Origin: Dendronalium phyllosphericum CENA369
Lineage (GTDB): Bacteria > Cyanobacteriota > Cyanobacteriia > Cyanobacteriales > Nostocaceae
Length of the DNA stretch: 64,000 nucleotides
Assembly: GCF_016056275.1 (NCBI RefSeq)
Contig: NZ_JAECZA010000289.1
Span: forward strand, 25,884-89,883
Direction: 5' to 3'
Part shown: positions 28,689 to 38,400 of the stretch, piece by piece
Layout of the letters: every line of letters begins with the position of its first letter
Numbering within the stretch: the first letter of the stretch is position 1
Notes under the pieces: generated by a model
The model's input: only the letters and a program-made list of their open reading frames with translations
What the model was told of the DNA's origin: nothing
The model's database searches: none
Made by a program: the position numbers and the translations under genes

Positions 28689-29180
28689 ATGTCCGTTCGC
28701 CTATATATAGGCAATTTGCCAAAAGAAGAAATAGATCGTCAAGACCTGCAAGCAGTTTTTGCAGCCGAAGGCGATGCTGTTACTACTAAACTTATCAAAG
28801 ATCGCAAAACTGGTAAGTGCCGTGGTTTCGGTTTTCTCACAGTCAATAATGACGAACAAGCAGATCAGATTATTGAAAAGTATAATGGTCAATTGTTCAA
28901 AGACACCCCTATCAAGCTAGAGAAGGCATTACCTCGAACAAAAGGTGACGAAAACGAGGAGCAAGCTCCCAAAGCTGTCAATCAAAGTAGTCATCCTGCT
29001 CCTAACACAAATAAAGACAGCAATCGGCGTGATAAAGGATCTAAAAAGTCTCGGCGTAGCGGTGGTGGTCGTGAAAGCACCACTACTAATGCTGACTCAG
29101 ATGCTATTCGTCCAGACCCACGCTGGGCTTCTGAACTAGAAAAGCTCAAGCAGATGTTAGCTGCACAAGCCACAAACTAA
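28689..29180 (+). CDS. RRM-type RNA-binding protein
   Basis: The 163-residue protein has one RNA recognition motif: RNP2 is RLYIGNLP (residues 4-11), and RNP1 is KCRGFGFLTV (about 43-52). A basic, low-complexity tail rich in K, R, S, N and G follows (about 85-135), and then a short C-terminal helix. Cyanobacterial Rbp proteins of this type are cold-inducible and bind RNA. The glycine-rich tail of many Rbps is replaced here by a K/S/R/G-rich one. A clear ribosome binding site, CTGGAGG, precedes the ATG. The 400-bp upstream DNA could hold a cold-responsive leader. Confidence 0.92.
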   Translation: MSVRLYIGNLPKEEIDRQDLQAVFAAEGDAVTTKLIKDRKTGKCRGFGFLTVNNDEQADQIIEKYNGQLFKDTPIKLEKALPRTKGDENEEQAPKAVNQSSHPAPNTNKDSNRRDKGSKKSRRSGGGRESTTTNADSDAIRPDPRWASELEKLKQMLAAQATN

Positions 29181-29192
29181 GTGGAGAGAACT

Positions 29193-29236
29193 ATTAAAAA
29201 TTAAAAATCAGAATTTTTTGATTTTTAATTTTTAAT
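29193..29236. terminator. Bidirectional AT-rich terminator after the RNA-binding protein gene
   Basis: ATTAAAAATTAAAAATCA (29193-29210) and its exact complement TGATTTTTAATTTTTAAT (29219-29236) form an 18-bp stem with an 8-base loop. The position just after the stop at 29180 fits a terminator. The stem is nearly all A-T. Confidence 0.6.
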
Positions 29237-30280
29237 TAGCAGTAATTATCTAATTAGCCATCAAAGGGTGTTTATGTCCCTTGTTGTAAATGCGATCGCA
29301 CCTGTAAAATATGGGTTTAACTAGCAGTAGCTTGGCTTCCTAGTCCGATGCGACTAAAAGACTTAGTGCTTTGTCTATGCAAAGTGCGCGCAAGCTGAAC
29401 AAAGTTCTGCCAATAGTTAAAGTTGCGATCGCATTTGTTCAACTAATCTAGGCGTGTTTAAATCTTCCAGAGTCCGAACCAGCAGGGCAAGGACAAAGTA
29501 AAACTTATTCATCAAAATAAACTTTAATTCTACAAATTTACATCAAGTAGTACGCTTGCGTCCTTTTTGATGTAAAGCACACAAAACTAAACAGCGGCTA
29601 GATCCCTCTAACTCCTGGCATTTTATGTTTTGAGACTTAGGGGGATTTTAATTTTGGCTATCCTCTTAACTATTGCTTGAATATTTGTAGCTTTTGCTAC
29701 AATTGCTTATTTGAATTATTAGCTCATTCTGTATGTAGATATTGTTTTTTTATTATTTCCATGTTTGGTAACAATATGTCTTACCAGTCAAAGCAAAATG
29801 TAATCGAACTATTAAAAGTATTATAGCTTACAAACCATATTTATTAAGTATAAGTATAAAAAGTAATTTTATTCCTACGTTTATATAATTAAACATTTCT
29901 CTTGAATTAAGAGTGCATAATTTACTTGAAAATATTTTAATTGCATCATTAAAGTGCTTTATGCTACATTTGCTTATTTATTTAAGCAAGTATTATATGT
30001 ATAATTTTGGCTATTTTAACATAATAGATACGCATCTATCACTAATACAATAGAAGTTCATCTATCACAAGTATTAGATACAAATATAGCAATTTACATA
30101 TAAAGAGATTAAATATAAATACTGAGAAAGAAGTATAGATACTGTAGTGTATATATAAAAATGTTTCACATCCTAAACTAAAATAAAGATTACTCAAGGT
30201 TCCTCAATAATTGGATGAAGTTTGCGACTGGCACACTTGGAACCGTCGGATACCTTGTTACAATCAGCAACACACAAACT
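29237..30280. other. Kilobase AT-rich intergenic region
   Basis: No gene is visible across about 1040 bp. The first 400 bases have normal composition with HIP1 sites and a weak inverted pair GATCCCTCTAA / TTAGGGGGAT (29602, 29638). From about 29700 the DNA is strongly AT-rich. A decamer CATCTATCAC occurs twice (30032 and 30060) within 30 bp. It is the upstream region of the glycosyltransferase at 30281 and may carry a complex promoter. Confidence 0.45.
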
Positions 30281-31552
30281 ATGAACTCTACAACTGAAAA
30301 GCGCATTGCCTTGATTTCCGTCCACGGAGATCCGGCGATCGAAATAGGTAAGGAAGAAGCTGGAGGACAAAATGTTTATGTGCGTCATGTGGGTGAAGCA
30401 CTAGCACGGCTAGGATGGCAAGTTGATATGTTTACCCGCAAAGTGAGTGCAGAGCAAGATGCAATTGTTCAACATAGCCAAAATTGTCGAACTATTCGTT
30501 TTAAAGCTGGCCCTCTTGAATTTGTACCGCGAGACAATCTTTTTAGCTATTTGCCAGAATTTGTTGAAAATTTTCTCAAATTTCAAAAACAAGAAGACAT
30601 CATATATAGTCTGGTTCACACAAACTACTGGCACTCTAGCTGGGTAGGTATGGAGTTGAAGAAAATCCAAGGGAGCAAACAAGTTCACACATACCACTCT
30701 CTAGGAGCAGTCAAGTACAACACGATAGAAAATATTCCTTTAATTGCCAGTCAGCGATTGGCAGTGGAAAAAGAAGTTTTGGAAACAGCAGAACGGATTG
30801 TGGCTACAAGTCCGCAAGAAAAGGAACATATGCGATCGCTCGTTTCCACCCAAGGCAGTATAGACATAATTCCTTGCGGTACGGATATTCAGCGATTTGG
30901 TTCAATTGACCGACAAACAGCCAGATTAGAGTTAGGAATTGACCGAGAAGCCAAACTTGTATTATATGTAGGGCGTTTTGACCCACGCAAAGGTATAGAA
31001 ACCTTGGTGCGTGCAGTCAATGAGTCTAAGTTACGCGACTCTCATAACCTGCGGTTAATTATTGGTGGTGGTAGCACTCCAGGTAATAGCGATGGTATCG
31101 AGCGCGATCGCATTGAGAGCATTATTACCGAATTGGGAATGAGCGACTTTACCACACTTCCGGGTCGTCTCAGCCAGGAAGTATTGCCAACTTATTACGC
31201 TGCTGCTGATGTTTGCGTTGTTCCCAGTCATTACGAACCCTTTGGACTCGTGGCGATTGAAGCAATGGCAAGTGGTACACCAGTAGTAGCCAGTGATGTC
31301 GGAGGACTTCAGTTTACCGTAGTTCCCGAAGAAACTGGTTTATTAGCACCACCACAAGACGTAGCTGCTTTTGCATCTGCCATAGACCGAATTCTTCTCA
31401 ATTGTGAGTGGCGAGACGAATTAGGTAAAGCAGGTAGAAAACGCGTCGTGAGCACGTTTAGTTGGGATGGTGTGGCAAATCAATTAAGCGAACTGTACGC
31501 TCAACTTTTGCCGCAATCTGTTAAAGAACCTGAATTATTGCTGACTAAGTAA
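30281..31552 (+). CDS. GT4 glycosyltransferase, sucrose-phosphate-synthase-like
   Basis: From the ATG at 30281 the protein has 423 residues and a GT-B fold. The N-domain opens RIALISVHGDPAIEIGKEEAGGQNVYV, in which GGQNVYVR is the sugar-acceptor loop shared by sucrose synthase and sucrose-phosphate synthase. The C-domain has LYVGRFDPRKGIETL and the donor-binding EPFGLVAIEAMASGTPVVAS. The pattern fits the minimal SPS of Nostocales, which makes sucrose-6-phosphate from a nucleotide-glucose and fructose-6-phosphate for osmoprotection and carbon transport to heterocysts. No phosphatase domain is attached. The substrate is inferred from resemblance. Confidence 0.82.
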   Translation: MNSTTEKRIALISVHGDPAIEIGKEEAGGQNVYVRHVGEALARLGWQVDMFTRKVSAEQDAIVQHSQNCRTIRFKAGPLEFVPRDNLFSYLPEFVENFLKFQKQEDIIYSLVHTNYWHSSWVGMELKKIQGSKQVHTYHSLGAVKYNTIENIPLIASQRLAVEKEVLETAERIVATSPQEKEHMRSLVSTQGSIDIIPCGTDIQRFGSIDRQTARLELGIDREAKLVLYVGRFDPRKGIETLVRAVNESKLRDSHNLRLIIGGGSTPGNSDGIERDRIESIITELGMSDFTTLPGRLSQEVLPTYYAAADVCVVPSHYEPFGLVAIEAMASGTPVVASDVGGLQFTVVPEETGLLAPPQDVAAFASAIDRILLNCEWRDELGKAGRKRVVSTFSWDGVANQLSELYAQLLPQSVKEPELLLTK

Positions 31553-31663
31553 CGTCCTTACCCCGTGTAGTCAGGAGTAATAGCAATTAGAAAAGCAAAA
31601 ATGAGGAAGGAATTTCGCAGCTATCTGTTGTTTTTCCTTCTTCTTTTTGCGATTAGCCACTCC

Positions 31664-32500
31664 TTACTCCACGGGATTGTCAGTATTGGGAATTTCTCGC
31701 AACCCTTCTTTAACAAGTTGTAGAACTTGCGATCGCGTGCGATCGTAGTTTCCAGCAGTACACCAAGGACGCAGGTACAAAACTGTAGTAGTAGGAGAGA
31801 TAGAAGCGACATCACAGCTTGGTGGCGGTCGATCTAGAACCAAAGGATGGGCTTGTACTAATGTTAATAAACGAGTGATAGTTATTTCTACAGGGCGATC
31901 GCCTATATCAATTTCTAGATCGACTCGTCGCGTTCCCAAGGCGCTAGTATTTTTTAGCGTACCGCTAAACAACAGACCATTCGGCACTGTAATTTGTACA
32001 TTGTCTCGCGTTATCAATGTAGTGGAGAAAATGCCAACACCATCTACTACCCCCGCAACTCCTCCGCCTTCAATATAATCTCCTACCTCAAATGGTCGCA
32101 TACTGATGATGATTACCCCAGCAGCAAAATGGGAAAGAGTATTCTGTAACGCTAAACCTACCGCTAAACCCGCTGCTGCTAACACTGCAACGATGCTAGT
32201 TGTCTGAATTCCCAGTTGATTAAGAGCAGCAACAGCACCACTTAATAAAGTCAAAATCTCTGCTGCTTGAATAATGAAATGTCGCAGGGTTGACTCAGTA
32301 CGAGTAAGAGCTTTACGCAAAAAACGACCGACGAAATTCATCGCCAAGCGCGTCAAGAATAGAATACCAATAGCCCAAATAATTTTTGGTACAACTGCAA
32401 ATCCTAGATCCAGCCACTTTTTCCAGACTTCCAAGGCCATATCTAGCGAGTTTTGCCAGAGCGGTGAGACAAGCTCTACAGTGAAAATAGTCATCAACAA
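31664..32500 (-). CDS. MscS-family mechanosensitive channel
   Basis: The 278-residue protein has the MscS core. Three N-terminal membrane spans end in the pore helix TSIVAVLAAAGLAVGLALQN, with the alternating glycine-alanine pattern. The beta domain starts AAGVIIISMRPFEVGDYIEG, and a C-terminal alpha/beta part follows, ending GLREIPNTDNPV. Such channels release ions and osmolytes on hypo-osmotic shock. It is convergent with the sucrose-synthesis-type gene. Confidence 0.92.
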   Translation of the reverse strand: MLMTIFTVELVSPLWQNSLDMALEVWKKWLDLGFAVVPKIIWAIGILFLTRLAMNFVGRFLRKALTRTESTLRHFIIQAAEILTLLSGAVAALNQLGIQTTSIVAVLAAAGLAVGLALQNTLSHFAAGVIIISMRPFEVGDYIEGGGVAGVVDGVGIFSTTLITRDNVQITVPNGLLFSGTLKNTSALGTRRVDLEIDIGDRPVEITITRLLTLVQAHPLVLDRPPPSCDVASISPTTTVLYLRPWCTAGNYDRTRSQVLQLVKEGLREIPNTDNPVE

Positions 32501-33040
32501 TCGTTTTTATACACTCCATTTGACCCAAATTTTAACTCTTTGGTTGTCAATTTTTTACTCTCAGTGTAAAACGATACTAATTGAGCCTGCATAAAATATT
32601 TACGTTGCCATCCAAGGCGATCGCTCCATACAACTTTTTTCCAATTTTGTTTTCTTGCATATTATGTCTATTTATGTCTGGGATATTTGAAGATTTATCC
32701 AACTAATAAATTTATAGTTTTTAAAATTTATTTAAAATATTTTTGTTGATTGTAAAAAGCTTTGATATTGTAAGTAAATTTTTGATTTAATACATAATAT
32801 TCTCGAAAAATAAAATTCTATATCATACAATTTTTTAGTTAAAATCGATCAATTGTTATTTATTTTCAGCTAATAACACACAATTAAGATTTAACTCAAA
32901 CGCTTTACTTTCATCAGTATTATCTTTTCATCAGCATATAGCTAGAGAAGAAAAAGTACTAAATTCTGGAGCGACTGAGTAAGAAATTCTATTCACTAGA
33001 AAAATATGTGACTAAACAAGACTAATTTTTAGGAGAGACA
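32501..33040. other. AT-rich intergenic region upstream of the PEP-CTERM gene
   Basis: The 540 bp between two divergent genes are AT-rich, with runs such as TTTAAAATTTATTTAAAATA. No gene or conserved structure is visible. A clear ribosome binding site, AGGAGAGA, precedes the next ATG at 33041. Confidence 0.4.
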
Positions 33041-33847
33041 ATGGTAATTTTTAATAAACTTAAAAGTAGTAGTAAGTTATTTTTGACTTTAGGAGCGATC
33101 GCTTTAGGATTATTTATCGCTCCTAACCCAGCAAAGGCTGTAACATTTACTCCTTTGATATCTCAAGATGCGGATAGAGATTTTGATGATACGGATTTTA
33201 GAACCTTAATCAATAACGGGGATTTTACAGAGTTATTCGTTGCCGAAGGTAGAATTGGTAACAATGGTTTTGGTGGCAATGGAGAACGAGAATTAGGAAT
33301 TAATAAATCAGATGGATCGCCTGTAGCTTCAGGTGATTTAGTTTGGGGAAATGGTAAATTATGGAACTTTAGCCTGGAATACACGGGTAACAAGGTAACT
33401 TATAAAGTGTTCGATGCTAACCAAACTACACCATTAACATCTCAAGAATTTAGCGGTGCTGTTACAGACATCTTTCTCCGCACCTTTGCTAATAAAGGCA
33501 GTAATAATAATCCTCAAAATGCTGTATCTTTGACCGATTTAGTTTTCAATGGTACGAGCGTTGGAAGTCTCGCATCTACAGGTACAAACACTACTGCGGA
33601 TGTAGATTATCTAGGTTTAAGCAATATCTCCACTCCCTTTACGCTAACTGGTAAAACAGCATTTAGCTGGTTAGGTGCAGCACCCGCTCGTTCTAATCTC
33701 GCTTTTCAAATTAAGGTAGGTACTTCTAAATCAGTACCAGAACCTAGTACCCTTGGTGCTATTTTTGTGGGAGCGATCGCAGGTGCAGCTGTTTTGAAAA
33801 GAAAAAAAGCAGCTAGTCAAAAACAGGGTGTAGGGGGTAGGGTGTAG
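33041..33847 (+). CDS. PEP-CTERM sorting-signal protein, choice-of-anchor type
   Basis: The 268-residue exported protein has a signal peptide (residues 1-33, cleaved after AKA). A beta-rich, N/G/D-rich extracellular domain follows, and then a C-terminal sorting signal: the PEP motif (VPEPSTLGAIF), a hydrophobic span and a basic cluster (LKRKKAA). In PEP-CTERM systems exosortase cleaves at this motif and attaches the protein to the cell surface or exopolysaccharide. No exosortase is in this window. The last seven or so residues (QGVGGRV) are encoded by the start of a dispersed repeat and are probably not native to the gene. Confidence 0.9.
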   Translation: MVIFNKLKSSSKLFLTLGAIALGLFIAPNPAKAVTFTPLISQDADRDFDDTDFRTLINNGDFTELFVAEGRIGNNGFGGNGERELGINKSDGSPVASGDLVWGNGKLWNFSLEYTGNKVTYKVFDANQTTPLTSQEFSGAVTDIFLRTFANKGSNNNPQNAVSLTDLVFNGTSVGSLASTGTNTTADVDYLGLSNISTPFTLTGKTAFSWLGAAPARSNLAFQIKVGTSKSVPEPSTLGAIFVGAIAGAAVLKRKKAASQKQGVGGRV

Positions 33848-33984
33848 GGAAAAACGGCGTTGGACAGAGCTTGAACTCCGAAGGGCGCAAGCGTCTTGAC
33901 TCATACGAAGCTTGTATCCCACTGGTTGTTGGGGCTGTTTCTTACCCACACCCACTCAGACCCCGCCCCAACGAGGCTTGGTCA
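33824..33984 (-). repeat. Dispersed ~160-bp repeat, copy B
   Basis: Relative to copy A at 11859-12021, this copy is inverted: the end unit CAGGGTGTAGGGGGTAGGGT comes first and TTGGTCA last. Both termini and the GC-rich half match well, while the middle has diverged. It overlaps the end of the PEP-CTERM gene by 24 bp and fills the gap to the next gene. Confidence 0.8.
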
Positions 33985-34084
33985 GCATTCATCAATCTGA
34001 CCGTTTTTTGATGTGATGTCAGACGCAGCTAGACAAGATAGCATATACTGAGCATCTACATTTGAAGGCCAATGGCTAATTGTT

Positions 34085-35848
34085 GTGCAACCAGTTGACT
34101 TTACCACCCTCAAAGCTGCTTGTGACGAATTACGCGCTAACTGGCTACCGTCCCGTCTGGAACAGGTTTATCAGCGCGATCGCTACACTATTGCTGTGGC
34201 ATTACGTACCCTGAAACAACGGGGTTGGCTAGAGATTTCCTGGCATCCGCAAGCTGCACGCATTTGCATTGGCGAACCGCCACCGCGATCGCCAGATACC
34301 TTTACCTTCAGCCAACAACTAGTACACCAGTTGAATGGTTTGGCGTTGGTGGCAATTGAAGCGATCGCACCATGGGAACGCGTTATTGATTTACAATTTG
34401 CCCGTCGTCCTGGAGAAAGCGCTCTACATCATATATATGTAGAAGTTATGGGCAAATACAGCAATGTCATCCTCACGGATGCTAGCAATCTCATTATCAC
34501 GGCTGCCCATCAAGTTAGTCAGCAACAGTCTAGCGTTCGTCCCATCCAAACCGGACAATCTTACGAAACACCACCTAAACTTACTGGCCCTGTCCCTAGT
34601 TTGAGCGAATCTCAAGCACGCTGGCAAGAACGGGTGAGCTTAGTACCAGGAGCAATTAAGCGTCAATTACTAAAAAGTTATAGCGGTTTGAGTGCAGCAT
34701 TAGTAGAGTCTATGCTGCTAGCAGCCAATTTAGCACCGGAAACTAGTACCGATAACCTCAACGCTGAAGACTGGCAAAGATTGTTTGCACGATGGCAGGA
34801 ATGGCTGCAAGCTTTAGACTTAAGTAAATTTCAACCCGCTTGGACTGAAAACGGATACACTGTCATGGGTTGGGGTGCTGTTGCGCCAGCAAAAGACATC
34901 CAAGCATTACTCAACAAGTATTACAATGACCAGCTAAATAACCAGCTATTCTTGCAATTACGCCATCAGCTGAGTCAGAAATTAAATAATATTTTGGTAA
35001 AATTGCGGAATAAAGCTCAAACCTTTACAGATAGATTGCAGCAATCAGATCGAGCAGATGATTATCGACAAAAAGCTGATTTATTGATGGCTCATTTACA
35101 AAATTGGGAACCGGGGATGAAAGAGATTACCCTTCCTGATTTTGAAACAAGCAAGCCAGTCGCGATCGCTCTGCAACCAGATAAAAATGCCGTACAAAAT
35201 GCCCAAAGCCTCTACAAACAAAATCAAAAGCTAAAACGCGCTCGTGCTGCTGTCGAACCTTTACTTTTGGAAGTGCAGACAGAAATCGAGTATTTAGAGC
35301 AAGTAGAAGCTGCGATCGCTCAAATAGACAACTACCAAACAGTAGAAGATTTGCAAGCTTTAGAAGAAATCCGCGATGAGTTAATCGGACAAAAATATCT
35401 CGAAGACCCAGAATATCGCAGTCGCAGCACAAACGAAACTGCTAGCACCAACTTTCATAATTACCGCACCCCTAATGGCTTTCAAGTCTTAATCGGTCGT
35501 AACAATCGCCAGAATGACCAATTAACGTTTCGTGTTGCTGGGGATTACGATCTGTGGTTCCACGCTCAAGAAATTCCTGGCAGCCATGTGCTATTGCGTT
35601 TAGAACCTGGCGCTGTTCCAGACACCACTGATTTACAATTTGTTGCTAATCTTAGCGCTTACTATAGTCGCGCTCGCCAAAGCGATCGAGTACCAGTAGT
35701 TTATACTCAACCAAAGTATGTCTACAAACCCAAAGGCGCTAAACCAGGAATTGCTATTTACAAGCAGGAGCGAATCCTTTGGGGACAACCACAGTCAATA
35801 GTAGAGACGCGCCATAGCGCATCTGTACAGGAGAAATCGCCGTTATGA
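34085..35848 (+). CDS. NFACT-family Rqc2/RqcH-like protein
   Basis: The 587-residue protein belongs to the NFACT family (annotated as fibronectin-binding A proteins). The N-terminal NFACT-N domain has [18 protein letters not shown] and [18 protein letters not shown]; coiled-coil helices occupy about 300-440; and the NFACT-R domain follows ([20 protein letters not shown], then [17 protein letters not shown]). In bacteria RqcH binds obstructed 50S subunits and adds alanine tails to stalled chains. It starts with GTG. The last 15 codons are formed by a REP-like repeat (35801-35828), so the natural end is probably near residue 572. Its stop overlaps the aspartoacylase ATG by 4 bp. Confidence 0.9.
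   Translation: MQPVDFTTLKAACDELRANWLPSRLEQVYQRDRYTIAVALRTLKQRGWLEISWHPQAARICIGEPPPRSPDTFTFSQQLVHQLNGLALVAIEAIAPWERVIDLQFARRPGESALHHIYVEVMGKYSNVILTDASNLIITAAHQVSQQQSSVRPIQTGQSYETPPKLTGPVPSLSESQARWQERVSLVPGAIKRQLLKSYSGLSAALVESMLLAANLAPETSTDNLNAEDWQRLFARWQEWLQALDLSKFQPAWTENGYTVMGWGAVAPAKDIQALLNKYYNDQLNNQLFLQLRHQLSQKLNNILVKLRNKAQTFTDRLQQSDRADDYRQKADLLMAHLQNWEPGMKEITLPDFETSKPVAIALQPDKNAVQNAQSLYKQNQKLKRARAAVEPLLLEVQTEIEYLEQVEAAIAQIDNYQTVEDLQALEEIRDELIGQKYLEDPEYRSRSTNETASTNFHNYRTPNGFQVLIGRNNRQNDQLTFRVAGDYDLWFHAQEIPGSHVLLRLEPGAVPDTTDLQFVANLSAYYSRARQSDRVPVVYTQPKYVYKPKGAKPGIAIYKQERILWGQPQSIVETRHSASVQEKSPL
35801..35828. repeat. REP-like palindrome inside a coding end
   Basis: GTAGAGACGCGCCATAGCGC followed by ATCTGTAC is an imperfect 28-base palindrome with the same GAGACGCG/CGCGTCT architecture as the repeats at 5980, 50016 and 60631. 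It lies wholly within the last codons of the RqcH-like gene. Confidence 0.7.
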
Positions 35849-36723
35849 ATCAAATCAATCGAGTTGCCATTGTCGGTGGAACTCACGGAAATGAATTTAC
35901 AGGAGCATACCTAATTAAAAAGTTTGAACAGATTCCTGCATTGATTCAACGGCCTAGCTTTGAAACTCTCACTTTATTAGGTAATCCCCAAGCTTTCACC
36001 GCAGGTAAGCGTTATATTGACAAAGATTTAAATCGTTGTTTCTTCATTGACAATTTGCTAGATTCCAGACTTTCTAGCTATGAAGATATACGAGCAAAAG
36101 CCATAGAACAAATACTAGGACAGAAAAGCAATTCTCAAGTAGATTTGATTATTGATTTACATAGTACAACTGCAAACATGGGGCTGAGTCTCATGTTAGG
36201 TAGTCATCATCCATTTCTATTGAAATTAGCAGCTTATCTGAGTTCAAGAAATTCTCAGGTGAGAGTTTGTTACACGCAACCCGAAAAAGGAAGTAATTTT
36301 CTCCGTTCTCTTAGCGAGTTAGGTTTTGTGATTGAAGTTGGTCCTGTAGCTCAAGGTGTTTTGAATGCAGAATGGTTTCAAAAAACAGAAGAACTAATTC
36401 ATAACATTTTGAATTATCTGGAAAAATACAATCAAAATTTAATTCCTCAGACTAATGAAACCTTGACATACTATCAATATGTGGGAGCGATAGATTACCC
36501 TAGAAACGAGTATGGAGAGATTCAGGCGATGATTCATCCTCAGCTTCAGTTCCGGGATTATCAACCGCTTAACCCTGGCGATCCTATATTTTTAACTTTA
36601 GATGGTAAAGCGATCGCTTATGAAGGCACATCCACAGTTTATCCAGTGTTCATTAACGAAGCCGCCTATTATGAAAAAGGTATCGCTATGTGTTTAACTG
36701 AGAAACAAGTGTATAGTCTGTAA
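35845..36723 (+). CDS. Aspartoacylase family protein
   Basis: The 292-residue zinc hydrolase of the AspA/AstE family releases acyl groups from N-acyl-aspartate or related amino acids. Zinc ligands are seen in [13 protein letters not shown] (His and Glu), and the substrate arginine and asparagine in [12 protein letters not shown]. The second histidine is in [12 protein letters not shown], and the catalytic glutamate lies in the downstream [12 protein letters not shown]. All key residues are present. It is coupled by an ATGA overlap to the RqcH-like gene, although the functions do not obviously relate. Confidence 0.9.
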   Translation: MNQINRVAIVGGTHGNEFTGAYLIKKFEQIPALIQRPSFETLTLLGNPQAFTAGKRYIDKDLNRCFFIDNLLDSRLSSYEDIRAKAIEQILGQKSNSQVDLIIDLHSTTANMGLSLMLGSHHPFLLKLAAYLSSRNSQVRVCYTQPEKGSNFLRSLSELGFVIEVGPVAQGVLNAEWFQKTEELIHNILNYLEKYNQNLIPQTNETLTYYQYVGAIDYPRNEYGEIQAMIHPQLQFRDYQPLNPGDPIFLTLDGKAIAYEGTSTVYPVFINEAAYYEKGIAMCLTEKQVYSL

Positions 36724-36880
36724 TTGCAGCTATTGATTTGGTCAACTATTTTTCTTAAAAAACCAATTGTATAGCTGTAGCCACAACCTTTAGGACAGTT
36801 GTGATTGCTCAAAGCCTTAAAGCAAGTGGTTTTTACTCAGCACTCAGCACTCAGCACTTTGCTATATAACTGCTTCAGTG

Positions 36881-38134
36881 CTACTCATGAGTTGCTGCTT
36901 CTAGCCAAATTTCCACATCATCTGTGAGTAACTTTTCTGCGGCTTCTAGCATCGAGCCTGCTATGTCTTTGAGGTCTTCACGATTATTCAAGTAGGTTTT
37001 CAATGCTTCCATTGGGTCAATGCTACTACTCGCACTCAATTCCGGAATCCGGGGTCGAGCTAGCTGACTTACCAATTCTGGTTGAATTGTATAGGTATGA
37101 GCTGGATTTAAAGCAGCATGTAAAGCAGCGTTATCAATAATATCCAACTGTTCGGAGCGGAGTTTGTAAATTAATCGCACTACAGCATCTTGAATATCAT
37201 GTTTGGCGATCGCTTTGATGATTGCAGCTTGAGGATCGTCTGCTTTTGAGACATCCACCTCAATTGTGCGGAAAGTCCGAGCAGGTAAGGGACAAAATTT
37301 CCACTCAGCTTTACCCCGTTCTAGTTCGATTGTTACGTAGCCTTTGTCTTCTTTTTCTTCGCTAAAATCTACCCGCTCAATGCTTCCTGGGTAAATTACT
37401 GGTGGATTATTGGATTTATTTAAATTTTGATGGCGGTGGACGTGTCCTAACGCTACATAATCAAAACACGGTCGCGTCAGCAAAGATAGAGGTAGCGTAA
37501 ACCCTTTGCCTACTGCTAAAAAGCGCTCTGCTCCCAAGGTAGCATTGTCAGCCATCAAGTGAGCCAAAAGTACAGTTGGTACATCGGGGTCAAGACGGCG
37601 AACTTCACCTTCTAAAACAACTTGCAAGCGTTCGGTTAACAACTGATTGACTTCTGCCAAAGACAAATTTTCGGTTTCTTGGCGAGTCATCAGCGTCGAA
37701 CGCGTTAGCCAAGGAAGGGTGATAATTTGTACTCTGCCGTTGCGAGTCGAGATGTGGTGAGTAGTTAATTTATCACCGACTACAAAACCCGGTACTCCCA
37801 AGGTGCGGTAAATATTTAAACTCGCTCCTCCTAGTCCTTGGGAATGTTGGTCGTGGTTGCCTACCAACAGCACTGTCGGAATATCGGCATCCACGAGACG
37901 GCGAAACTGGCTAGCAAAAGCTTCTTGCACGTAAGGCGGTGGCGTAGCATCGGGAAAAGCATCGCCACCAAATATCACCAAATCTACGTTATCTGCTAGC
38001 GATCGGTCAATACACAAAGATAATGTATTGACAAAATCCTCCAGCCGTGTATTCAATCCCGTTGCTGGATTAATTCGTCCGTGGGAAAAGCTGCTTCCCA
38101 TATGAATGTCGGAGAGATGAAGGATTTTAATCAT
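36881..38134 (-). CDS. sbcD: SbcD-like exonuclease subunit / metallophosphoesterase
   Basis: The 417-residue protein has the full calcineurin-like site. The motifs are LHLSDIHMGSSF (D, H), LVIFGGDAFPDAT (D), LLVGNHDQHS (N, H), LLAHLMAD (H) and ALGHVHRHQ (H, H). The C-terminal half is a capping and helical domain as in SbcD/Mre11. SbcD with SbcC processes DNA hairpins and double-strand ends. SbcC is not in the window. It is divergent from the helicase operon at 38401, 266 bp away, and I infer no functional link. Confidence 0.88.
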   Translation of the reverse strand: MIKILHLSDIHMGSSFSHGRINPATGLNTRLEDFVNTLSLCIDRSLADNVDLVIFGGDAFPDATPPPYVQEAFASQFRRLVDADIPTVLLVGNHDQHSQGLGGASLNIYRTLGVPGFVVGDKLTTHHISTRNGRVQIITLPWLTRSTLMTRQETENLSLAEVNQLLTERLQVVLEGEVRRLDPDVPTVLLAHLMADNATLGAERFLAVGKGFTLPLSLLTRPCFDYVALGHVHRHQNLNKSNNPPVIYPGSIERVDFSEEKEDKGYVTIELERGKAEWKFCPLPARTFRTIEVDVSKADDPQAAIIKAIAKHDIQDAVVRLIYKLRSEQLDIIDNAALHAALNPAHTYTIQPELVSQLARPRIPELSASSSIDPMEALKTYLNNREDLKDIAGSMLEAAEKLLTDDVEIWLEAATHE

Positions 38135-38400
38135 AGATTTATCTCTAGCTTAAATCTGATTATTTGATGCTAAATTGCCTGATCATCATACTATCGCTTA
38201 CAGCATTTTACGTTTCAATAGATCGTGCTGAAAGATTTTAATATGTAATCTCACAACATTTAGATTTTTAAAGGTATAGTCCACTTTTATAACACTTATC
38301 AGCAATCTGTAACAAATGATTAGAATTATGATAAATTGTACTTATGATCAAAATATTAAAACACAAATTTGTTCTTTTAGATTACTGCTATTAAAAGCAA

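Noticed and set aside
29602..29650. Inverted pair GATCCCTCTAA / TTAGGGGGAT as a terminator
   Set aside because: The arms are imperfect, no T run follows, and no gene ends nearby. The pattern is common in cyanobacterial intergenic DNA.
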